64,000 bases of DNA from Longitalea arenae (GCF_016924755.1 NZ_JAFFJX010000001.1:682001-746000); one strand, 5' to 3'. Shown: positions 24,533-33,991, counted from the first letter of the stretch. Translations and numbers: made by a program. Notes: generated by a model from the sequence alone, not told the origin.

Positions 24533-27306
24533 TGGAATACAACTTCAGGGATATTGAAAAAAAATGGCAGGCACAATGGAATGCATCAGGCGCCTATAAA
24601 GTGAGCAATGATTCCCCGAAACCAAAATTTTATGTACTGGATATGTTCCCCTACCCAAGTGGGGCCGGCTTGCATGTGGGCCATCCGCTGGGTTATATAG
24701 CCAGCGATATTTACAGCCGGTTTAAACGGTTGAAAGGCTTCAACGTATTGCATCCCATGGGTTACGATGCGTTTGGCTTACCTGCTGAACAATACGCCAT
24801 CGATCATGGTGTGCATCCGGCTGTAAGTACCGACCAGAATATTAAAACCTTCCGCCGTCAGCTTGATAATATCGGGTTTTGTTACGACTGGGACCGGGAG
24901 ATCCGGACCAGCGACCCGTCTTACTATAAATGGACACAGTGGATATTCCTGCAATTGTTCAATAGCTGGTACAACCGCAAGGAAAAAAAGGCCGTTCCCA
25001 TCGACAGCCTGATAAAGATCTTTGAAAAGGAAGGAAATGCCGGTTATGAGATCCCGCACGACAAATACCAGATCGCCAAAACCGGCAAACGGGTATTCAC
25101 CGCAGCAGAATGGGCTTCCTTCACCGAGAAAGAACAGCAGGAGATCTTAATGGAATACCGCCTCGCCTATTGCGGCTACGGCGAAGTGAACTGGTGCGAA
25201 GCGCTGGGAACCGTGCTGGCCAATGACGAAGTGATCAATGGCGTGAGCGAAAGAGGCGGCTATCCGGTGGTAAAAAAGAAATTAAGGCAATGGTATTTGC
25301 GCATCACCGAATATGCCGACCGCCTGCTGGAAGGGCTTGACCGCATCGATTTCAGCGAATCGATGAAGGAAATGCAAACCAACTGGATCGGTAAAAGCTA
25401 TGGCGCCGAGATCAGCTTTAGCCTGAAAGGCCATAACGATTCCAAACTGACTGTATACACTACCAGGCCTGATACTATCTTCGGAGTCGATTTTATGGTA
25501 ATAGCGCCGGAGCATGAGCTGATAGAATCAATTACCACCCCTGACCACAAACAAGCGGTCGAAGACTATATTACATATGTAAAAAGCCGCAGTGAGCGCG
25601 AGCGGATGGCCGAGAAAAAGATCACCGGCATCTTTACCGGCGCTTATGCATTGAACCCATTTAATGGCCGTGAGATCCCGGTATGGATCAGTGAGTATGT
25701 GCTCGCGGGTTACGGAACCGGCGCCATCATGGCGGTTCCCTGTGGTGACGAACGTGACCATAAGTTCGCCCAGCATTTCAATATTCCCATTACCAATATC
25801 ATTGGCAGTGCTTACGACGGCACTGAAGCCAATCCAACGAAGGATGCCAAACTGGAAAACTCTGATTTTCTGAATGGCATGGTAATGCGCAATGCCATGG
25901 AAGTAGTGATCAAAAAAGTGGAAGAAATGGGCATTGGCGTGCGCAAGGTCAATTATAAAATGCGCGATGCAGCTTTCAGCAGGCAACGGTATTGGGGCGA
26001 ACCATTTCCCATTACCTGGAAAAATGGTATTGCATATCCATTGTCAGAAAGTGAGTTGCCACTGGAACTACCTCATGTAGATAGTTATAAACCAGGTCCG
26101 GAAGGAGAGGGGCCATTGGCCAATATCGGGGAATGGACATCACGTGACCTGGAAACGAATACAATGCCTGGTTACGCCGGCAGCAGCTGGTATTTTCTGC
26201 GGTATATGGATCCGGGCAACAATACTGAATTCTGCAGCCGTAAGGCCAGCGATTACTGGGGCCAGGTAGACCTGTACATCGGTGGTACCGAACATGCTGT
26301 TGGGCATTTGTTATACAGCCGTATGTGGACAAAAGCCCTGTACGATCTTGGTTTTATTGGCCATGATGAACCCTATAAAAAACTGGTGAACCAGGGAATG
26401 ATCCAGGGCAGCAGCCGGTTTGTGTACAGGATCCACGGCGCCAACAAATTTGTATCATTCGGCCTTAAAGACCAATATTCAACCGATGCCATTCATGTAG
26501 ATGTAAATATTGTAGATGGTGTGGAGCTGGATATGGAGGAATTTAAAAAGTGGCGGACAGAATATGCAACTGCTGAATTCATTCTGGAAGACGGCAAATA
26601 CATTTGCGGAACCGAGGTAGAGAAAATGAGTAAGCGCCTGTACAATACCGTTAACCCCGATGATGTGGTGAATAAATACGGCGCTGATACTTTCCGCATG
26701 TATGAAATGTTCCTGGGGCCGGTTGAGCAAAGCAAACCCTGGGAAACAAAAGGTATCGAGGGGGTGCATCGTTTTCTGAAAAAGCTGTGGCGCTTGTTTT
26801 ATGACGATGTGAAAGGAAAAGTATGGACCGATGAAAAAGCAACACCGGCTGAATTGAAAGTCCTGCACAAGACCATTAAGAAGATTGAAGAAGATACGGA
26901 GCGCTTCTCTTTTAATACAAGCGTGAGCGGATTCATGGTCTGTGTAAATGAATTGATCGAATTGAAATGCCATAAAAAAGAGATCCTCGAAAATTTACTG
27001 ATCCTGCTTGCACCGTATGCACCGCATATCAGCGAAGAATTGTGGCATTTACTGGGCAATAACAGCTGCATTCTGGATGCTGCCTTTCCGAAACTGAACG
27101 AAAGCTACCTGGTAGAGAGCAGCAAAGAATATCCGATCTCTGTGAATGGAAAGTTGCGAACCACTATTGTGATTGCGCTTGATGCATCACAATCTGATGT
27201 AGAGAAGATCGTGTTGGATAATGAGGTCATTCAAAAATGGATGGAAGGCAAACCCCACAAAAGGATCATTTACGTGAAGGGCAAGATGGTCAACGTAGTC
27301 GTTTAA
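24532..27306 (+). CDS. leuS: Leucyl-tRNA synthetase
   Basis: Class I aminoacyl-tRNA synthetase that charges tRNA-Leu. The 924-residue protein has the HIGH-type motif HVGH at residues 48-51 (MFPYPSGAGLHVGHPLGY), an editing domain with TTRPDTIFGVDF and the GTGAIMAVPCGDERDH region, and a KMSKS-type loop near residue 698 reading EKMSKRLYN, so the last Ser of the motif is Arg. The anticodon-binding domain and a final LeuS C-terminal domain follow. The length fits the longer Bacteroidota form with an insertion before the KMSKS loop. The ATG directly follows a heptad array. Confidence 0.98.
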   Translation: MEYNFRDIEKKWQAQWNASGAYKVSNDSPKPKFYVLDMFPYPSGAGLHVGHPLGYIASDIYSRFKRLKGFNVLHPMGYDAFGLPAEQYAIDHGVHPAVSTDQNIKTFRRQLDNIGFCYDWDREIRTSDPSYYKWTQWIFLQLFNSWYNRKEKKAVPIDSLIKIFEKEGNAGYEIPHDKYQIAKTGKRVFTAAEWASFTEKEQQEILMEYRLAYCGYGEVNWCEALGTVLANDEVINGVSERGGYPVVKKKLRQWYLRITEYADRLLEGLDRIDFSESMKEMQTNWIGKSYGAEISFSLKGHNDSKLTVYTTRPDTIFGVDFMVIAPEHELIESITTPDHKQAVEDYITYVKSRSERERMAEKKITGIFTGAYALNPFNGREIPVWISEYVLAGYGTGAIMAVPCGDERDHKFAQHFNIPITNIIGSAYDGTEANPTKDAKLENSDFLNGMVMRNAMEVVIKKVEEMGIGVRKVNYKMRDAAFSRQRYWGEPFPITWKNGIAYPLSESELPLELPHVDSYKPGPEGEGPLANIGEWTSRDLETNTMPGYAGSSWYFLRYMDPGNNTEFCSRKASDYWGQVDLYIGGTEHAVGHLLYSRMWTKALYDLGFIGHDEPYKKLVNQGMIQGSSRFVYRIHGANKFVSFGLKDQYSTDAIHVDVNIVDGVELDMEEFKKWRTEYATAEFILEDGKYICGTEVEKMSKRLYNTVNPDDVVNKYGADTFRMYEMFLGPVEQSKPWETKGIEGVHRFLKKLWRLFYDDVKGKVWTDEKATPAELKVLHKTIKKIEEDTERFSFNTSVSGFMVCVNELIELKCHKKEILENLLILLAPYAPHISEELWHLLGNNSCILDAAFPKLNESYLVESSKEYPISVNGKLRTTIVIALDASQSDVEKIVLDNEVIQKWMEGKPHKRIIYVKGKMVNVVV

Positions 27307-27336
27307 TCATCGGTAATCACAAAACAGAAATTAATG

Positions 27337-27373
27337 GCCCCGGTATATCAATATCCCGGGGCTTTTCTTTTTT
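27337..27373 (+). terminator. Intrinsic terminator of leuS
   Basis: GCCCCGG at 27337-27343 pairs with CCGGGGC at 27356-27362, followed by a long T-rich run to 27373. Confidence 0.88.
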
Positions 27374-27422
27374 GTCAATTGTCAATTGCTTATTGCCTCT
27401 TGCCTGTTGCCAATTGCCTATT
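27374..27422. repeat. Seven-unit heptad array over the stop of a hypothetical gene
   Basis: Seven perfect-length units, from GTCAATT (twice) through GCCTCTT and GCCAATT to GCCTATT. The last unit contains the TAG stop (27418-27420, minus strand) of the neighbouring gene. Confidence 0.8.
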
Positions 27423-28533
27423 GATCCTGCCTGTGCTTTCCTTTATGCTTCTGTTTAATAAATCTGATCAGTGCGCTGCTGTTCTCGCTACTTTCCAAAC
27501 GCGCTTCGAAACGTTTGCCATCAATAATACAAACCATTAACGAGGTATTGGGCGGGATGGTTCCCAGGTTTTCGGCTACCATTACCATCTCATTGTCTTC
27601 AGGCAGATCTGCTACCGACAGCTTAAGTGAATATGGTTTGTGATTCAACCGCACATGTTCAAAAACCATTTTATCGTTCAGGAATACGGCAATGGAATCA
27701 CCATCTACCACCGCATTGTCATAGAAACGTAGCTCAATACTGTCGCCGGTAACAGGGATAACCGTTGCCAGTTTCTTTTCGCGGCTGGAGTATTTTTGTT
27801 GCGCCGTAGTAGCCGGAACAGGCGCCGGTTTTTTCTTATCTACAATGGGAGGCGCAGTAACGGCTGCAACACGGTCTTCTTTCGGTACCGGTTTAACGGT
27901 AGTGCTTTCAAGGGTGCTTTCCTTTTCTTCAGTCACTTCGTTGCTTACAAAATGCATCCGGGCAATGCTATCAATGATCTGCGGATCATTGGCGCCATAG
28001 ATATAATTCTCTAACACAAAATCCCATTCATCATGAAAGCCGGAAGAAGGTATTTTTTGCAGCGCTACGGTGCCGGTAGGTTTGTCTTTGTTATCCCTTT
28101 CGGTGCTTTCACCATCGAGGCGCATCGTCTTTTCACCCGGACAATTAAAATCAGCCACCGATAGCAAAGCTTCTTTATCACCACCGAAAATTTTGCCCGA
28201 TAGGCGGTCTTCTAAAACGGCATCATCCCACCACACAACACTGTTGTTATTGGGATCAAAATAGCCTTTTACCGCATACCGAATGTAATTGTTGCGCGAA
28301 GTATAATAATACGATGTGCCCAGCAGGCTGTCTCCCTTTTTAATGAGTTTCAGTTCGGTATGAGCCGAACCGATCTTGCCTTTCCAGGCGCCGGTTATGG
28401 TTTGAGCTTGTGTTGAAAAGAAAAAGAAACCACAAAACAGCAGGCCCGGTAACAGGATGATATGTATTTTCAAGGCGATTGATTTTGCAGATGAAAGTGT
28501 ACAACGCCCTATACAGGGCAATATTTTGCTCAA
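27418..28533 (-). CDS. Exported hypothetical protein
   Basis: 371 residues with a signal sequence whose hydrophobic core is IILLPGLLFCGFFFFSTQAQ, after a charged lead of about 20 residues. The mature N-terminal part (ITGAWKGKIGSAHTELKLIKKGDSLLGTSYYY) looks like a small beta domain, followed by a Pro/Lys/Thr-rich linker (about 205-250) and a C-terminal strand-rich domain (VTGDSIELRFYDNAVVDGDSIAVFLN then LKLSVADLPEDNEMVMVAENLG). The C-terminal part recurs in Bacteroidota exported proteins. Function is unknown. Confidence 0.75.
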   Translation of the reverse strand: MSKILPCIGRCTLSSAKSIALKIHIILLPGLLFCGFFFFSTQAQTITGAWKGKIGSAHTELKLIKKGDSLLGTSYYYTSRNNYIRYAVKGYFDPNNNSVVWWDDAVLEDRLSGKIFGGDKEALLSVADFNCPGEKTMRLDGESTERDNKDKPTGTVALQKIPSSGFHDEWDFVLENYIYGANDPQIIDSIARMHFVSNEVTEEKESTLESTTVKPVPKEDRVAAVTAPPIVDKKKPAPVPATTAQQKYSSREKKLATVIPVTGDSIELRFYDNAVVDGDSIAVFLNDKMVFEHVRLNHKPYSLKLSVADLPEDNEMVMVAENLGTIPPNTSLMVCIIDGKRFEARLESSENSSALIRFIKQKHKGKHRQDQ

Positions 28534-28658
28534 TTTTTCATTTAACGTTCCACTAGCATTTCGCTTCTTCGCTGACTTTGAACCATTTCTGTAGCTCCGC
28601 CAATGCCGCTTATTAAACTAATGTTTTCCGGTAGCTGATTTATTAGGAAATTAGCAAT

Positions 28659-29147
28659 ATGGCACATCCAAATTCAGCGTTGATCGAAGGGCTGCGCAAA
28701 GCAGCAGCCGGGCTGGTAAATGGCAATTATTATGCCTGGGGACATCATGGCGCCTGTAATTGCGGACATTTATTGCAGGCAACCACTCAATTAACAAAGG
28801 AAGAGATTGTTACGTATGCACATACCGGTATAGGTGAGTGGACAGAACTGGCGCAGGAAAGCTGCCCGGTTACCGATGCACCTGTTAATTTATTACTCAC
28901 AAAGCTGCAGCAACTGGGATTAACACCTACGGACATCCATAACATTGAGTACCTCGAAGATCGCGAAGTATTAAACCGGTTACCCGGGGGCTTTAGATGG
29001 CTGAAACGAAATGTTCGTGCAGATGTGGTCCTGTACTTTGAAACTATGGCCAATATGCTGGAGGAAAAATTGATCAGTAATATTGAGATCAATTACAGCG
29101 AGCTGCTGTCACGGCAAGAAGTGATGGTTTCCCATGTATCGGAATAA
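28659..29147 (+). CDS. Conserved hypothetical protein with GACNCGHL motif
   Basis: 162 residues, no signal peptide or membrane segment. A short His/Cys-rich motif, WGHHGACNCGHLLQ (about residues 27-40), with further Cys and His residues, could bind a metal ion. The rest is helical and acidic (LLLTKLQQLGLTPTDIHNIEYLEDREVLNRL). I do not recognise a named family. It is flanked by genes on the opposite strand and an M23 peptidase. Confidence 0.7.
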   Translation: MAHPNSALIEGLRKAAAGLVNGNYYAWGHHGACNCGHLLQATTQLTKEEIVTYAHTGIGEWTELAQESCPVTDAPVNLLLTKLQQLGLTPTDIHNIEYLEDREVLNRLPGGFRWLKRNVRADVVLYFETMANMLEEKLISNIEINYSELLSRQEVMVSHVSE

Positions 29148-29158
29148 AGGATCTTATA

Positions 29159-29299
29159 TCACTTTTTCGCGTCATCCTGGTCACCTGTTTCCATAAACTC
29201 ATTCCGGTCTCTTTTGTAATTCATCAGAATGGCGTATGACACAATAGTGACTGCCAGTATTAAATAAAATATGATCATCCACGTATCCATACCCTGCAT
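29159..29299 (-). CDS. 46-residue single-span membrane protein
   Basis: An ATG at 29299 opens 46 codons ending at TGA (29159-29161). The product has a hydrophobic span (TWMIIFYLILAVTIVSYAILM) followed by a basic then acidic tail (NYKRDRNEF, ending QDDAKK), obeying the positive-inside rule. It fits convergently behind the plus-strand gene that ends at 29147. It resembles small subunits of membrane complexes in shape only; no family is recognised. Confidence 0.55.
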   Translation of the reverse strand: MQGMDTWMIIFYLILAVTIVSYAILMNYKRDRNEFMETGDQDDAKK

Positions 29300-29499
29300 T
29301 GTTTTAATATAAGTAGTCAGAAATTATGCCATTTTATAATTTGTGTTAAAAAGTTAAGCGCCGCTAGGTGTTTGTTTGTATCGGAGCAGTCGCTATTGAT
29401 TGATTATTAAGGATATGATCGTATATTAGCATACAGCGTTCCTGTTAAAATTTAATTTCATCAGAAGTCCTGATATTAGCGTATTATAATTATCATCTC

Positions 29500-30207
29500 T
29501 TGCAGCCAACCAGTTTCGAAAATATTATTCGTAAATACCAGTTTAGTTTTCACCGCGTTGTCGATTTCGTGCCGGAAACGGACCGCTTATTGCCGATGGA
29601 TTTTACGCAGCAGAACAGGGAGCTGACGCCCGAAATACTGGGCAATGAACAGGTTTTCAGTGAATATATCCGGCAAAAATTGCGATCTGCCAACTCCCGG
29701 TATGGAATAGGTGGCTACGCTGAGCACAGAACCATTTATAGTATAAGTTCGGTGTTCGACGGTCAAAAAGCCGGTGAGGAACCACGCCGCCTGCATCTGG
29801 GTGTTGATATCTGGGGACCAGCCGGCACACCGGTATATGCCTTCATGGGCGGTATGGTGCACAGTTTTGCTTTCAACGACCAGTTCGGCGATTATGGAGC
29901 AACGTTAATTCTGCTGCATCAATTAGATGGCTTACCATTTTATACATTGTATGGTCATCTGAGTTTGCGTGATATTCAATCCCTTTCATCGGGCCAGTAT
30001 GTTTCTCTCGGCGAAACCATTGGCCACTTTGGCGAATTGCATGAAAACGGCCACTGGCCGCCACATCTTCATTGTCAGATCATACTTGATATGGAACTGA
30101 AAGAAGGTGATTACCCCGGCGTTTGTAAATACTCAGAAAGAGAAAAGTATTTAGCCAATTGTCCTGATCCCGACCTTATTCTTCAATTGAACAGGTATAT
30201 AAAATGA
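29500..30207 (+). CDS. M23 family metallopeptidase domain protein
   Basis: 235 residues ending in a peptidase M23 (LytM-like) domain that would cleave peptidoglycan cross-bridges. Metal ligands are in RLHLGVDIWGPAGTPVYAF (HxxxD) and PPHLHCQII (HxH), with LYGHLS between them. No signal peptide is obvious from the TTG start at 29500, which is odd for a cell-wall hydrolase; an alternative start or non-classical location is possible. The N-terminal 80 residues are not recognised. Confidence 0.82.
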   Translation: MQPTSFENIIRKYQFSFHRVVDFVPETDRLLPMDFTQQNRELTPEILGNEQVFSEYIRQKLRSANSRYGIGGYAEHRTIYSISSVFDGQKAGEEPRRLHLGVDIWGPAGTPVYAFMGGMVHSFAFNDQFGDYGATLILLHQLDGLPFYTLYGHLSLRDIQSLSSGQYVSLGETIGHFGELHENGHWPPHLHCQIILDMELKEGDYPGVCKYSEREKYLANCPDPDLILQLNRYIK

Positions 30208-30289
30208 CAGGGGAAAGCAGGCATTTATAGCAATAATCGGGTTGATGCATCCCATTGACCTTGGCAATTTTGTGTTTCAAATATGCAGT

Positions 30290-30772
30290 ATGAAATTCAA
30301 AATTGTGCCTTTATCAAAAGAGTATGCCGCCCGCATCAGGTCAACCGGAAAAGATGCATTTGATCATCCTGTTATTGAACAGATCGCAACAGGATCAGGA
30401 CCCTGCAGGGTATCATTGAAGCCATTCAGAAAAGGCATCGACAAAAGACTGTTGATCAGCCATAGCCCATTTGAAATTGATAATGCCTATAACCAGCCCG
30501 GCCCGGTATTTATCAATAAAGAAGAAGTGGAGGAATATGCAGACATACATCGTTTTCCGCCGGAGATAAAAGCGAACAAAAAGAGTTTCCCCTTGTCCCT
30601 TATAGGATACAGTAGCGATCAGCAAATGATCTTTACGCAATTGGTGGGAGATTGCGATGTTGACGAACTGATAACGCGCATATTTATTCAAAGGCCTGAA
30701 GTGGCGTTCCTCCATGCCCGTAATGCGCAGGCATGCTGTTACATCTGTAAAATAGAACGTGTTGATGAATAA
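30290..30772 (+). CDS. DUF1203 domain-containing protein
   Basis: 160 residues from the ATG at 30290 (MKFKIVPLSKEYA). The DUF1203 landmarks are GPCRVSLKPF near residue 37, LLISHSPFE, GPVFINKEEVEEYAD and a C-terminal CYICKIER. The family is small, cytosolic and of unknown function. A longer start at 30242 is less likely because the added residues lack family character. Converges with the next gene. Confidence 0.85.
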   Translation: MKFKIVPLSKEYAARIRSTGKDAFDHPVIEQIATGSGPCRVSLKPFRKGIDKRLLISHSPFEIDNAYNQPGPVFINKEEVEEYADIHRFPPEIKANKKSFPLSLIGYSSDQQMIFTQLVGDCDVDELITRIFIQRPEVAFLHARNAQACCYICKIERVDE

Positions 30773-30783
30773 AGCGCTTGCGC

Positions 30784-31074
30784 TTAGAGCATCGCTTTCA
30801 CCAGCTCTTCCCATTCCTTTTCGAGGGTATAACCCGGCATGCGCTTACCAGCTTTGGTATACCAGTAATTGGCATTCCATACATCGCCTTCCTTACGATG
30901 CAGGTAGGCGTGGATCCAGGCGGCTGATTTATCCGGCAGGTCCTGTATTAAAGTATGTGCATGCTCCCAATCGCCCCTGGCATCGTGCCATAACGATTGC
31001 AGGTACACGTTGCTGTTGGCGGGTGGTGTGCCGGTAGTAAGGCTTTGCTGAAAGATTTCGAAATTCATGGGCAA
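30784..31074 (-). CDS. Conserved hypothetical protein, 96 residues
   Basis: Small soluble protein; Met1 or Met3 may be the start. It is rich in Trp and Tyr, with SLWHDARGDWEHAHTLIQDL, AAWIHAYLHRKEGDVWNANYWY and a final KEWEELVKAML, which reads as two or three tetratricopeptide-like helices. Similar short proteins are common in this phylum. No function is known. Confidence 0.72.
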   Translation of the reverse strand: MPMNFEIFQQSLTTGTPPANSNVYLQSLWHDARGDWEHAHTLIQDLPDKSAAWIHAYLHRKEGDVWNANYWYTKAGKRMPGYTLEKEWEELVKAML

Positions 31075-31110
31075 ATTTAGCCTTAATAACTTGTTTTACT
31101 GAACCTTTTT

Positions 31111-31145
31111 ATGAATGATGAATTGAGACTTTGAACTATGAACTT
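31111..31145. repeat. Heptad array over the stop codon of the F420-like gene
   Basis: Five units (ATGAATG, ATGAATT, GAGACTT, TGAACTA, TGAACTT). The TAG stop at 31136-31138 (minus strand) lies inside. Confidence 0.6.
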
Positions 31146-31786
31146 TTTAATAGTTTGAACGCATGGGTCCATTGATTTTCCAGAAAACCCGGAATGCACC
31201 ACAGCATACATAGGGGTTCTATGGCACGGGCTGCAGTGGCTTTGCCCATATCGGCTGTTTCCCAGCCGAAAGCGGTTAAAATATCGGTGACGGTCTTTTT
31301 TGCTTTTTCATCATTGCCACAAATGAACATGGTGGGCGGTCCTCCTTTCACGGCCGGTTTATACATTTGCGCATTACCTACGCTGTTAAACGCTTTTACC
31401 ATTCTGGCATGTGGTATCAGCTTTTGCAGCTTTTCCAGCAGTGATTCATTCAGATCGGTAAAATAGGAGAGTACGCCGTCCCTCGGCGGAGTTGCAGCTA
31501 TGGGGTTGGTGGCATCGATCAGTATTTTGTTATTGAAGTGCGAAGTGCCGGAAAGTTTGATGGCCGATTCTGCAGCTGAGCCGGCGACTGCCAGCACCAG
31601 GATGTCGCCAAATTGGGCAGTAACGCCAAATGTGGCGCATTGTCCTTTGGGATTGTCTTTTTTCCACTTCTTTATTTCCTCCTTGCCGGGATTGCGGGTA
31701 CCCAGCATAACTTCATGCCCCTCCGATAAAAAGGCGGTGCCCAGTTTCTGGCCAACGGAGCCGGAGCCAATAATGCCAATTTTCAT
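31136..31786 (-). CDS. NADPH-dependent F420 reductase-like dinucleotide-binding protein
   Basis: 216 residues, Rossmann-type NADP-binding from the start (MKIGIIGSGSVGQKLGTAFLSEGHEVMLGTRNPGK). Conserved ILVLAVAG, ILIDATNPI and RMVKAFNSVGNAQMY segments place it in the F420H2:NADP oxidoreductase-like family. Bacteroidota are not known to make F420, so members here probably act on another substrate (inference). It stands alone, divergent from ruvB. Confidence 0.88.
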   Translation of the reverse strand: MKIGIIGSGSVGQKLGTAFLSEGHEVMLGTRNPGKEEIKKWKKDNPKGQCATFGVTAQFGDILVLAVAGSAAESAIKLSGTSHFNNKILIDATNPIAATPPRDGVLSYFTDLNESLLEKLQKLIPHARMVKAFNSVGNAQMYKPAVKGGPPTMFICGNDEKAKKTVTDILTAFGWETADMGKATAARAIEPLCMLWCIPGFLENQWTHAFKLLKSS

Positions 31787-31843
31787 GAGTCAGCTTGTTT
31801 AATGGTTATATATGAGTGTACTGTTGCTATTAAGTTAGTGAAT

Positions 31844-31876
31844 TTTGTGTTTGCCTGATTAACTCGCTTACATTTG
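31844..31876 (+). promoter_or_regulatory. ruvB promoter, TTTG-N21-TACATTTG
   Basis: TTTG at 31844-31847 and TACATTTG at 31869-31876 match both Bacteroidota elements; another TTTG at 31850 is at a shorter spacing. The ruvB ATG at 31903 follows by 26 bases. Confidence 0.65.
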
Positions 31877-31902
31877 CGTAGTTTTACAAAGACGCCCAAA
31901 TA

Positions 31903-32937
31903 ATGGCTAATCCGAACTTAAATAACAACAGAGAGTCGCTCAGTGCGGCGGATAAAGAGTTTGAGAACAATATCCGGCCCCGGGAAATAAATGATTTTTC
32001 AGGGCAGGGACAGATCATTGATAATTTGACTGTATTTATCAAAGCTGCTAAAATGCGCGACGAAGCGCTGGATCATATCCTGTTCCATGGCCCGCCGGGT
32101 TTGGGTAAAACCACCCTCAGCCGCATTGTGGCCAATGAACTGGGCGTAAATATCAAGGAAACCAGCGGACCGGTCATTGAAAAGCCCGGCGACCTTGCCG
32201 GCCTGCTCACGAACCTGGAGCCGCGGGATGTTTTGTTTATTGATGAGATCCACCGCCTGAGTACGGTTGTGGAAGAATACCTGTACGCAGCCATGGAGGA
32301 TTACCGCATCGATATTATGATCGATAGCGGCCCCAATGCCCGCAGCATTCAACTTACGCTGAATCCCTTTACCTTAATTGGCGCTACCACCCGGAGTGGC
32401 TTGCTCACAGCTCCCTTGTTATCGCGTTTTGCCATTAAACAACGCCTCGAGTATTATACGGCTGAAACATTGCAGAAGATCATACAGCGTTCAGCCGGCA
32501 TTTTAGGCACCCGAATAACCTCTGATGCGGCCGGAGAGATTGCCCGGCGCAGTCGCGGTACGCCGCGTATCGCCAATGGCCTCTTGCGCCGCATGCGTGA
32601 TTTTGCGCAGGTGCTTGGGAATGGTGTTATTGACCTGGGCATAACACAACATGGTCTGAAAGCATTGAACGTAGACGAGCATGGACTGGATGAAATGGAT
32701 AACCGGATCCTGCTCACCATTATAGATAAATTCAAGGGTGGACCCGTTGGTATAACCACCATTGCCACGGCAGTAGGAGAAGAAACCGGTACACTGGAAG
32801 AAGTGTATGAGCCTTTCCTGATCCAGGAAGGTTTTATTAAACGCACACCCCGCGGGCGCGAGGCCACCCAAAAAGCATATGCTCATTTGGGCAGAAAAGC
32901 ACCCGGCGCCGGAGGAGCGAATTTATTGTTTGAATAG
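31903..32937 (+). CDS. ruvB: Holliday junction ATP-dependent DNA helicase RuvB
   Basis: Hexameric AAA+ motor that drives branch migration with RuvA. The 344-residue protein shows [22 protein letters not shown] (Walker A), [10 protein letters not shown] (Walker B), [16 protein letters not shown] (sensor 1 and arginine finger region) and a C-terminal winged-helix part with [15 protein letters not shown] and [12 protein letters not shown]. All are diagnostic. ruvA is not in the window. Confidence 0.98.
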   Translation: MANPNLNNNRESLSAADKEFENNIRPREINDFSGQGQIIDNLTVFIKAAKMRDEALDHILFHGPPGLGKTTLSRIVANELGVNIKETSGPVIEKPGDLAGLLTNLEPRDVLFIDEIHRLSTVVEEYLYAAMEDYRIDIMIDSGPNARSIQLTLNPFTLIGATTRSGLLTAPLLSRFAIKQRLEYYTAETLQKIIQRSAGILGTRITSDAAGEIARRSRGTPRIANGLLRRMRDFAQVLGNGVIDLGITQHGLKALNVDEHGLDEMDNRILLTIIDKFKGGPVGITTIATAVGEETGTLEEVYEPFLIQEGFIKRTPRGREATQKAYAHLGRKAPGAGGANLLFE

Positions 32938-33058
32938 CTGCAAGGCAACGAGGCTCGATAGACAGTAGTTAAAGACAAAGAGAGTGGTTTAAAGGTCCCT
33001 GAACTCGGCGCGATCAGCCTTACATCATACCATCGACGATTCACGCAAAAAAATAAAA

Positions 33059-33084
33059 AACGCTGTGTACGACTACACAGCGTT
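33059..33084 (-). terminator. Intrinsic terminator of the response regulator gene
   Basis: AACGCTGTGT-acgact-ACACAGCGTT, a perfect 10-bp stem followed by a long T-rich run on the minus strand. It may also end ruvB transcripts. Confidence 0.9.
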
Positions 33085-33126
33085 TGTATTAATAACGGTA
33101 TATGTAAAACTGTAAACTGTATTGCA

Positions 33127-33828
33127 CTAGGCCACCGGTACTACCAGGCGGAAACCATTACCGTGAATGTTCACGATCTCAATGCTATCGTCATCTTTCA
33201 GGTATTTACGCAATTTGGCGATATACACATCCATACTGCGGCCATTGAAATAGGTATCGCTGCCCCAGATCTTTTTGAGGGCCTGCTCACGGGGTAAAAG
33301 GTCGTTCATATGCTCGCAGAGCATTTTCAGCAACTCATTCTCCTTGGGCGATAAAGTCTGTGTTTTACCACTATGGCTCAGTTCACGTAATTTGGGATTG
33401 AAGTGATATTCGCCCAGGTCGTATTCTTTATTCTCCTGTTCTTTATTTGTTTCTTCATTCCTTTTCAGAATGGCTTTTATTTTCAGCAACAATACCTCGC
33501 TGTCGAATGGCTTGGTTATGTAATCATCGGCGCCCAGCTTGTAACCCTGAATGATATCTTCTTTCATGGTTTTGGCGCTGAGGAAGAATAATGGAATGTC
33601 GGGATCCACATCACGGATCTCTTCTGCCAGGGTGAAGCCATCCATATGTGGCATCATGATGTCCAGCAGGCAAAGATCAAATCTTTCGCGTTGAAAAGCG
33701 GCAAGGCCAAGGCGACCGTCACGTTCCAGCGTCACATCAAAATCATTCAATTCCAGGTAATTCTTCAACACCATTCCAAGGTTCTGGTCGTCCTCGCATA
33801 ATAAAATTTTGGGTTTCTTTCCTTCCAT
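33127..33828 (-). CDS. OmpR-family response regulator (RprY-like)
   Basis: 233-residue two-domain regulator. The receiver has ILLCEDDQN, phospho-acceptor Asp56 in LLDIMMPHMDG and Lys106 in YITKPFDS. The C-terminal winged helix has LSPKENELLKML, REQALKKIWGSDTYFNGRSMDVYIAKLRKYL and HGNGFRLV. Sequence style and length match RprY of Bacteroidota, which pairs with kinase RprX. The cognate kinase is not adjacent, so the specific name is left open. Confidence 0.93.
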   Translation of the reverse strand: MEGKKPKILLCEDDQNLGMVLKNYLELNDFDVTLERDGRLGLAAFQRERFDLCLLDIMMPHMDGFTLAEEIRDVDPDIPLFFLSAKTMKEDIIQGYKLGADDYITKPFDSEVLLLKIKAILKRNEETNKEQENKEYDLGEYHFNPKLRELSHSGKTQTLSPKENELLKMLCEHMNDLLPREQALKKIWGSDTYFNGRSMDVYIAKLRKYLKDDDSIEIVNIHGNGFRLVVPVA

Positions 33829-33991
33829 TGTGATGTAGATTTAGTTCGATAGTGTAAATAAAGTTAAATCATTTGCTATAACCGGCAATAGCCGTGTAAT
33901 TTTTTGTTAATAATCCCTCTTAACAGGTTGAATGGCAAATAAACCGTATGAACAGTTATTTGGTTAATTTTACACCATTAATTAAGGTCAT

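Noticed and set aside
29400-29490. Pair of ATATTAGC-type direct repeats before the M23 gene
   Set aside because: Only eight to ten bases in AT-rich sequence; expected by chance.
30772-30785. AAGCGC-tt-GCGCTT hairpin between two convergent stops
   Set aside because: Two-base loop and no T-run; too small to call a terminator.
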